Shown here piece after piece: positions 1 through 4,661 of a stretch of 7,274 bases of DNA. The stretch is taken from positions 1-7,274 of the forward strand of contig DAOVVI010000071.1 of the NCBI GenBank assembly GCA_030637245.1, read 5' to 3'. Every line of letters starts with the position of its first letter. Positions within the stretch are counted from its first letter, which is position 1. Made by a program: the position numbers and the translations under genes. The DNA comes from Cyclobacteriaceae bacterium (GTDB lineage Bacteria; Bacteroidota; Bacteroidia; Cytophagales; Cyclobacteriaceae). Below the pieces are notes generated by a model that did not search any database, was not told the origin of the DNA, and saw only the letters and a program-made list of their open reading frames with translations.

Positions 1-179
1 ACAAAAAGAGCAGACCCGGAAGTGGCTGCCCAATCAATGGCCTTTTGAAGATTTACTTTATTCGTCTGTGGATCATTGCCTGGTAATACATCAAATTTTT
101 GAATGCTTGTTCCTAGTAATTGACCATAAGAAAAAGAATAGGTAAGGAATAGAATTAAAAGGGTGTTTAGGAATTTCAT
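1..179 (-). CDS. N-terminus of an exported protein, possibly pectate-lyase-like beta-helix (partial)
   Basis: Only the first 59 codons are inside the window; the gene runs off the left edge. The ATG at 177-179 is followed by a typical signal peptide: MK, then a hydrophobic stretch (FLNTLLILFLTYSFSYG) and a likely cleavage site before or after Q20. The mature part contains DVLPGNDPQTNKVNLQKAID followed by WAATSGSALFV. This resembles the opening of pectate-lyase-superfamily (right-handed beta-helix) proteins, where a short strand is followed by a D-rich turn, a helix of the form LQKAID and a glycine-containing turn before the first beta rung. The family call rests on this short pattern alone and is weak; export is well supported. 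The start context is A/T-rich and has no Shine-Dalgarno. The leader and first codons are nearly identical to those of the lipoprotein gene starting at 4144. The gene may belong to the same exported-hydrolase group as its upstream neighbours, 136 bp away. Confidence 0.6.
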   Translation of the reverse strand, partial: MKFLNTLLILFLTYSFSYGQLLGTSIQKFDVLPGNDPQTNKVNLQKAIDWAATSGSALF

Positions 180-191
180 ATTATTAAATTT
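150..191 (-). repeat. Leader copy B: 42-bp start region shared with the gene at 4144
   Basis: Second copy of the shared leader, covering 12 bases upstream and the first ten codons (MKFLNTLLIL against MKLLNTLLII) of the partial exported protein. After this stretch the two genes diverge. Confidence 0.6.
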
Positions 192-315
192 ATTGCTTGG
201 AAGTTATAGGTGAATTCTTATTGTTAAATGACAGAATAAGCTGTTGTTAGCTACTATCAGAATATACCATGTAAATTGCTATTAGTAAAATGTCAAATCC
301 ATCCAATTGACCTTT

Positions 316-1143
316 TTAATCCTCTTCATATTTCTCTTCTTCTAAAGCTTCTAAGGGAACAAATCGATGCAAAATAGTGTCTGTAGAAACTTCCCAGAGC
401 CTAAATCCTAAAGGTCGCCCATCAAAATTTTTGCTGGTCGTTTCACCGCTTACCAACTGGATGTTTTCATAACTATTGATCACGGTCTCGTGTTTATGGC
501 CTGAAAGGTATGCCTTCACTTTATTGCTCTCGAATAAAGCCAAAATATCCTTTCGCTTATCTAGAGGAAGGTTGAAATAAACTTCTTCTTCATCAGGGGA
601 TTCCAGGAATATTGGAAAATGACCTATCACAAACACGGGAGTATTATTGTTGCCCAGACTATCCAATGTATGCTTAAACCAACTGTCATGTTTTCCTGAT
701 TCGTCTTCCACGTTGATTTTCCATAATTGAGTGTTGGTTACAATAAATGAATATCCTTTATTTTGGAATGTATAATAATCTTTTCCTATGGTCTTTCGAT
801 AATAGTTGAGTGTGGTGTCATTTGGAATATTTCCTACATCATGATTTCCAGGAGCAACATAGCAAGGGATTTTAAATTCTTCTTTGATTTTTAAGAAATC
901 AGAATAAGAACTATCTGAAGCATTATTAACAAGATCACCACAGATCACCGTAAAATCAGGATTGATTTCGTTTATTTGTTTTACTGCCTGTTCGAATGAT
1001 TGGACATCATGTTCGTACCCTCCCATCCCTAATTGAGTATCACACAACTGAACAAAGGTGAATGGCTCCTGCTCTGTTTGGGTACATGAACTATTGAAGA
1101 CAAATAGTGCAATTATTAAATAATTATTGAAGCGTAACTGCAT
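316..1143 (-). CDS. CPPED1-like metallophosphoesterase, putative lipoprotein
   Basis: A 275-residue calcineurin-like phosphoesterase that should hydrolyse phosphate esters outside the cytoplasm. Residues 1-20 form a lipoprotein-type signal (hydrophobic LIIALFVF, then NSSC, lipid attachment expected on C20). Metal-site motifs appear in order: DTQ at 35-37 (usually DxH), GD at 69-70, GNHD at 99-102, GH at 174-175 and GHKH at 215-218. The DxQ variant, NHDVGNIP (100-107), PIFLESPDEEE (177-187), YFNLP (189-193) and the C-terminal ILHRFVPLEAL (257-267) all match my memory of vertebrate CPPED1, a Ser/Thr phosphatase-like protein, so the fold and subfamily are well supported. The natural substrate is unknown. 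The frame is open upstream to 1230, but a start there would lie inside the preceding gene. The ATG at 1141-1143 lies 10 bp after that gene's stop and directly begins a signal peptide, so I chose it. The short gap implies cotranscription with the EEP hydrolase. The C-terminus is acidic (EALEEEKYEED). Confidence 0.9.
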   Translation of the reverse strand: MQLRFNNYLIIALFVFNSSCTQTEQEPFTFVQLCDTQLGMGGYEHDVQSFEQAVKQINEINPDFTVICGDLVNNASDSSYSDFLKIKEEFKIPCYVAPGNHDVGNIPNDTTLNYYRKTIGKDYYTFQNKGYSFIVTNTQLWKINVEDESGKHDSWFKHTLDSLGNNNTPVFVIGHFPIFLESPDEEEVYFNLPLDKRKDILALFESNKVKAYLSGHKHETVINSYENIQLVSGETTSKNFDGRPLGFRLWEVSTDTILHRFVPLEALEEEKYEED

Positions 1144-1153
1144 GATGTTTGAT

Positions 1154-2068
1154 TTATTTGACAAGAATCTGAAATTCAACAAATACCGGTTTATGATCGG
1201 ATGGATAAGTACCATTAACATTATAATCAACTTCTTCGTACTTCAACACTTTCACGCCTCCTTTATAAAGGATCCAATCAATCTCCTTATGATCTTCAAA
1301 AGAATTTTTAAGTAAATCAGCATCCGTTGAATTTTCATCCCCTACCAATACTTTGTATGGTGCACTACCGGGACGGCAATTAAAGTCCCCCATTAAGAAA
1401 ACAGGACGCTCTGCTGTCCATGCACCAAAACGGTTGAGCGAATTTATCCTTTCCAGGATTAACTTTGATGCATTTAATCTTGCCAAAGAATCTTTACGAC
1501 CGTTAAAGTAATGCGTGTTAAATACATAAAATTCCTGAGTATTCTCCCAATGGCCTCTGTAATCCATGGGATAGGGACTAGTTTTTCCATCTGTCGGTCT
1601 GTTAATAACTGCCAATCGGGCCCAGGTGACCATGCGAGGATTAACGCTTGGACCACTGCCTATTACTTCCGGGGTTTCTGAGAGCTGAAAACTTCCCATT
1701 TCCCTTAGGCGAAACTTCTCTCTTTTAAAAAAAATGGCCATATGCTCATCATCATCACCACCTTTTCGGCCTTCTCCAATAACTACATATTCAGTCAATT
1801 GGTCTTGCAAATAATCAATCTGCTCTTTTAGTCCTTCTTGTGTACCGATGATATCAGGATTATACTTACGAATCATATTTACTTGCATTTCGCGCCGGAC
1901 TTCCCACGATGGCTCAAAAGTTGGACTGGCAAACTTTAGGTTGTAGCTCATTAACTTAATTGTCTTGCCATCTGTATCTTGATTCCGATCCTCTTGTGCA
2001 TTTACTATAGTACTAATGGCTAACAAACCAAAAACTATCAGGCAAATCATTCTTGTAAATTGTCTCAT
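1154..2068 (-). CDS. Exported endonuclease/exonuclease/phosphatase (EEP) family hydrolase
   Basis: A 304-residue protein of the DNase I/Mg-dependent EEP superfamily, which cleaves phosphodiester or phosphoester bonds in nucleic acids, lipids or sugar phosphates. Residues 1-24 are a signal peptide (MRQFTRMICLIVFG onward, A-x-A-like site at IVNA before Q25), so it acts in the periplasm or outside. The full catalytic set is present: SYN at 41-43, TQE at 76-78, NTH at 184-186, GDFN at 227-230, ID at 263-264 and SDH at 290-292. Other subgroup marks are LSETPEV (129-135), RMVTWARL (145-152) and LILERI (203-208), as in the small secreted EEP group common in Bacteroidota and Planctomycetes. The substrate cannot be read from sequence. 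The length fits a single domain after the signal. Start support is unusually good: an AGGAG lies 7 bp upstream of the ATG. Its stop is 10 bp before the CPPED1-like gene, so the two form an operon. The lipoprotein gene upstream is 162 bp away and may or may not share a transcript. Confidence 0.92.
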   Translation of the reverse strand: MRQFTRMICLIVFGLLAISTIVNAQEDRNQDTDGKTIKLMSYNLKFASPTFEPSWEVRREMQVNMIRKYNPDIIGTQEGLKEQIDYLQDQLTEYVVIGEGRKGGDDDEHMAIFFKREKFRLREMGSFQLSETPEVIGSGPSVNPRMVTWARLAVINRPTDGKTSPYPMDYRGHWENTQEFYVFNTHYFNGRKDSLARLNASKLILERINSLNRFGAWTAERPVFLMGDFNCRPGSAPYKVLVGDENSTDADLLKNSFEDHKEIDWILYKGGVKVLKYEEVDYNVNGTYPSDHKPVFVEFQILVK

Positions 2069-2075
2069 TTTGTAA

Positions 2076-2080
2076 CTCCT
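2076..2080 (-). promoter_or_regulatory. Shine-Dalgarno-like site of the EEP hydrolase gene
   Basis: On the minus strand AGGAG is followed by TTACAAA and then the ATG at 2066-2068, a spacing of 7 bases. This is a textbook ribosome-binding site and supports the chosen start. The other two visible starts (4144 and 179) have only A/T-rich upstream sequence, which is the usual pattern in Bacteroidota, so this gene stands out in the window. Confidence 0.6.
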
Positions 2081-2095
2081 ATCTGTTTTGATTAT

Positions 2096-2105
2096 AAAAA
2101 AAAAA
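2096..2105 (-). repeat. Homopolymer T10 tract (minus strand) in the leader of the EEP gene
   Basis: Ten consecutive A on the plus strand, T on the transcribed sense strand, lie 27 bases before the EEP start codon within the 162-bp gap following the lipoprotein gene. No convincing GC-rich stem precedes the tract, so I do not call it an intrinsic terminator. Its length could vary by slippage. Confidence 0.7.
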
Positions 2106-2230
2106 TCAGAATTATCTTAACTCATATTTGTTCTAAAACGATACCTTGATCTTGTAAACCTTAGCTTGCTAATTGAAGAAAAGATACTCGTCATTATATA
2201 CTAAAGATGGTCGTATAAATACAATGTCAA

Positions 2231-4144
2231 TTAATCTATGACACCAGCCTTTTTCATAAGGCTAACATAATCCTTAATTTTTTTTGCTTCCTCTTTGTTA
2301 TTCTTCATGGCATTCGCTTCTTTTTCCATTCTGTACACTTTTTGCTGCAATGCTCTATACAATCCATCGGCAGTGGCTTTATTTGTGAAATGTGCATTGG
2401 TATATGGATTAAGCCCAGTACCAGAGTCAAGTGTTTCAATCCAATCTGCAGGAATTTTGGAAGTTCCCGACAAGGCTCCACAAAGCGCGGCTGCACTTGC
2501 AGCAGTACAATCCGCATCGTAGCCTCTGTTTGTCGCTATCAGCACGCTTTGCCTGATATCCGCGTTGGTGGCCTTAAACAAAGCAAATGCAAAACCTACG
2601 TTTTCAAAAATGCTTGAATTAGGATACTTCTCAATTCTGGCAAATGCGTTGTATTTACTTTCGGGATCCATATACATATCCGAAAGTTCCTGCCACATAT
2701 CCCTGTCCATCGGATCATCATATTTTTCCGTAATGGCAATTGCATACCTGATTTCCTCCTCAATTTCCGGTGTGCCATATTTCAGCGCGCCATCAATTAC
2801 AGACTCTACAGTGGCATCCGGGAGCATGGCCAATGCCATCGCCGCATTATACACAGCCCCCCAGGCAAAAGCATCGTCATTGGGATCTTCATAATACAAC
2901 TTGCCCATATCGTTCATATCTGCGATTACGTTTTCCGGGTCACCGGCATTAATACAAGGCAAGGCCTGGAAAGTACGGGCTGTCAGGTGAATATGCTCTC
3001 CAAGATCTCTCGGTTTACCGAATTTTGTGATGGGCATATCTGCAGGCTCCACACCCCACTTTGCGAAAGCTAAAAGAACTCTATCATAATTTTGTGTCAT
3101 ATAAAACATGTCTTCCATTTCACAATCCCTCAGCCAAACATCTTTCAGCTCCTTGTAACTTATACGGTCCTGTTTTTCGATGATGGCCGTACAAATCAAT
3201 TTATGCCGTTCGCCACCATCTTCCGTAGCACCTGCAGGATGAGTCCAGGTGTCCCCATAATGTTTGTATGGAATAAATTCGTCCTGGAAACCAAATATTT
3301 CCTGGATCCTGTCCTGGGGCCAATTGTATTCTGTAATCGCTCCCATGGCACAACCGGCTCTGAATCCCAGAAGCGCTCCATAAATCCGGTCATACACGAC
3401 ACTACGGTTGGGTTCTCCATCATCATTTTTGATTGTATAGTAGTGTGATTCGATGGTGGCTATACTTGCATTAATAGCTCCAACCATCCGAATAACAACT
3501 GTTTCCTCATCTTCGGGTACATCATCTTCTTTAACCCGGAACTTTATTGATCCGCCTGTTTCACCGGCAGGGATTACAAGTCTGTTGGAATCAAACTGGA
3601 AATCTTCTCCTTCAACCGCCAGTACTCCCTGAACAGTGTAATCTATTTCTACATCCTTATCGTACGTCCTAGATAACCTAATTTTTACCTCACCCTTTTC
3701 AATTGATTCCTCATGTATTGAAGATGAGGCTTCAAATTCAACATCCGGTAAATCTCCGTCAAAAATTGTAACTGAAGCATTACCATATTCTGTGTCAATT
3801 TCGTAGTCATCGCTTTCCAGTATCCTGACAGTAACATCCTCTGGCCCTTCAACGATTCCATCCAATATGGGGCGAACGACTACTTTTTGATATTTATCGA
3901 CGGTTAGCACATTATCATAACACCTATAATCAATACCTTCGCTTGCCGTTCCTTCATATTTGATTTTCACTTTCAGGCCAGGAACTGGCTCCCCGAGCTG
4001 GTAAACTCTAATTTCACCCAGGCTTTGACCTTCCTGGGCATTTTCATCCCAGACTACAACTGCAACCATTGGTTTTTTTTGTACTTGAGGGGCAGAACAC
4101 GAGAGGCATAGTACTATAATTAATAGCGTGTTTAATAATTTCAT
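2231..4144 (-). CDS. Calx-beta / ADP-ribosylglycohydrolase-domain lipoprotein
   Basis: A 637-residue putative lipoprotein. Residues 1-15 are hydrophobic and C16 in CLSCS is the likely lipidated cysteine. Two Calx-beta-type modules follow: about 27-129 (SEGIDY at 68-73, VEGPEDVTVRI at 98-108) and about 133-241 (VEGEDF at 177-182, IPAGETGGSI at 191-200, PEDEETVVIRM at 210-220). These are Ca-binding beta-sandwich domains seen in surface and adhesion proteins. From about 251 to 585 lies an ADP-ribosylglycohydrolase (DraG/ARH, crystallin J1-like) domain. It opens with YDRIYGALLG (251-260), has GATEDGGER (305-313) where classical members have the TDDT metal motif, and NRGYDADC (539-546) where they have GGDTDT. 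D309, D543 and D545 are retained, with E308 and C546 as substitutions, so metal binding is plausible. The family removes ADP-ribose from proteins or hydrolyses related ribosyl compounds; the substrate here is unknown. About 50 charged helical residues close the protein. The start is supported by the signal sequence. The gene follows a pseudogene scar and precedes the EEP/CPPED1-like pair. Confidence 0.9.
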   Translation of the reverse strand: MKLLNTLLIIVLCLSCSAPQVQKKPMVAVVVWDENAQEGQSLGEIRVYQLGEPVPGLKVKIKYEGTASEGIDYRCYDNVLTVDKYQKVVVRPILDGIVEGPEDVTVRILESDDYEIDTEYGNASVTIFDGDLPDVEFEASSSIHEESIEKGEVKIRLSRTYDKDVEIDYTVQGVLAVEGEDFQFDSNRLVIPAGETGGSIKFRVKEDDVPEDEETVVIRMVGAINASIATIESHYYTIKNDDGEPNRSVVYDRIYGALLGFRAGCAMGAITEYNWPQDRIQEIFGFQDEFIPYKHYGDTWTHPAGATEDGGERHKLICTAIIEKQDRISYKELKDVWLRDCEMEDMFYMTQNYDRVLLAFAKWGVEPADMPITKFGKPRDLGEHIHLTARTFQALPCINAGDPENVIADMNDMGKLYYEDPNDDAFAWGAVYNAAMALAMLPDATVESVIDGALKYGTPEIEEEIRYAIAITEKYDDPMDRDMWQELSDMYMDPESKYNAFARIEKYPNSSIFENVGFAFALFKATNADIRQSVLIATNRGYDADCTAASAAALCGALSGTSKIPADWIETLDSGTGLNPYTNAHFTNKATADGLYRALQQKVYRMEKEANAMKNNKEEAKKIKDYVSLMKKAGVID

Positions 4145-4156
4145 ATTCTTAAATTT
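4115..4156 (-). repeat. Leader copy A: 42-bp start region shared with the gene at 179
   Basis: Twelve bases upstream of the ATG plus the first ten codons of the Calx-beta/ADP-ribosylglycohydrolase lipoprotein gene match positions 191-150 at 36 of 42 bases by hand alignment. The match includes non-coding sequence (AAATTTAAGAAT here, AAATTTAATAAT there, just before the ATG), so it is not explained only by similar signal peptides. Confidence 0.6.
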
Positions 4157-4190
4157 AATCTATTTTAAAAACTCATCATGAGGCCTGTTC

Positions 4191-4487
4191 TCAAAAGTCT
4201 GTATTTTTTTCAATAATCAATTCATTTCTGATGGATTTGTTATAGTTAGGATTTTTAAGAATCGGCAAAAAACTGTGGCTGTAGAAACAACCTTTATTTA
4301 TAATCCCTTCATCAACCAATTCAGCCAATGTCGCCAACATATCACTAAAACAAATCATTTGCCTGCTTTGAGGTTCTTTTGCAAATATGGAGGAGCTGCT
4401 AGCAATAAATGGAACTCGCGAGCCACCTTCCCACATCTCTGCTTGAAGGTAAAAAATACCAGGCTCATTACTATTAATATTTGGAAG
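4191..4487 (-). pseudogene. Sulfatase C-terminal fragment (pseudogene)
   Basis: This open frame carries a recognisable slice of an arylsulfatase-family protein. The ATG at 4434-4436 begins MWEGGSRVPFI, the conserved WEGGxRVP motif that lies well inside sulfatases. It is followed by CFSDMLATLAELVDEG and then HSFLPIL, the usual FSDLMATFAELVG...SFLPLL order. The catalytic N-terminal part, including the C/S-x-P-x-R formylglycine motif, is missing. Upstream the frame stays open only to about 4487, where TGA TAA occur, and recognisable similarity ends near the conserved motif. The ATG is an internal methionine, not a real start. The frame stops at 4191-4193 just after a run of seven A (minus strand, 4204-4210). 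Losing one A would extend the frame by about ten codons to a TAG at 4160-4162. A functional sulfatase would hydrolyse sulfate esters, usually on polysaccharides; this remnant cannot. Confidence 0.75.
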
Positions 4488-4616
4488 TTATCACAAATGC
4501 CACATCAGGGGTTTATTGGTGAATCCTTGGGTTATAAGTCCTTACAAACTACTGAAGCATATTTTGACAGTTTCGATGATTGAACCAGAAAGGAATGTGA
4601 TTATGTCTGTACCTAA
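4482..4616 (+). pseudogene. Tyrosine recombinase (integrase) C-terminal remnant
   Basis: On the plus strand, 4512-4580 reads FIGESLGYKSLQ followed by TTEAYFDSFDD. This is the C-terminal signature of phage-type tyrosine recombinases of Bacteroidota (FI-ESLGH-S-KTTE-YL-SF-DD). The nucleophile tyrosine is at 4560-4562. The preceding catalytic His of the LGH motif has become Tyr (TAT at 4533-4535). A TGA follows at 4581-4583, and beyond it the same frame continues TRKE, which also fits the family's tail. The H-x-x-R box and everything upstream are absent: before about 4482 the frame is not recognisable and runs into sequence antisense to the sulfatase fragment. It is therefore a dead fragment of at most 45 codons, most likely left from an integrated element. 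The identification rests on the strong local motif, read by eye. Confidence 0.7.
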
Positions 4617-4661
4617 ATACTTCATTTAAAGATTTAACAATTTTATTTGATTGTACCATCA

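Larger units (their letters stand above)
4145..4661. other. Gene-free scar of about 520 bp between the acyltransferase fusion and the lipoprotein
   Basis: The longest stretch without an intact gene. From right to left it holds about 45 bp of featureless AT-rich DNA after the upstream gene's stop, the plus-strand integrase remnant (4616-4482), the minus-strand sulfatase fragment (about 4480-4191), and 46 bp of leader for the lipoprotein gene. I saw no intact inverted repeats, attachment core or RNA gene in it. Confidence 0.65.

Noticed and set aside
1144..1230. Upstream extension of the CPPED1-like gene to an earlier ATG at 1230
   Set aside because: It would overlap the end of the EEP gene and put 29 extra residues before a clear signal peptide; the ATG at 1143 is better.
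2200..2230. TTGACA just after the lipoprotein stop as a -35 promoter element
   Set aside because: No TATAAT at proper spacing (the nearest is 26 bases away), and Bacteroidota use a different consensus. A similar TTGACA near 290 also lacks a partner.
3092..3448. Plus-strand open frame of 118 codons inside the lipoprotein gene
   Set aside because: Antisense shadow of a well-supported coding region, with no domain-like composition or start signal.
4160..4192. Short palindrome (CTCATGATGAG followed by T5 on the minus strand) as an intrinsic terminator
   Set aside because: The stem is only about three to four base pairs with a tiny loop and low GC, too weak to call.
4480..4490. 11-bp match TTGGAAGTTAT shared with 198-210, considered as an attachment-site repeat
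   Set aside because: Several matches of this length are expected by chance in 7 kb, and neither copy flanks a defined element.
4275..4583. A 102-codon plus-strand open frame ending in the integrase-like motif, taken as one gene
   Set aside because: Its first part is antisense to the sulfatase fragment and resembles nothing; only the end (from about 4482) is integrase-like. It is a chance open frame fused to the remnant.
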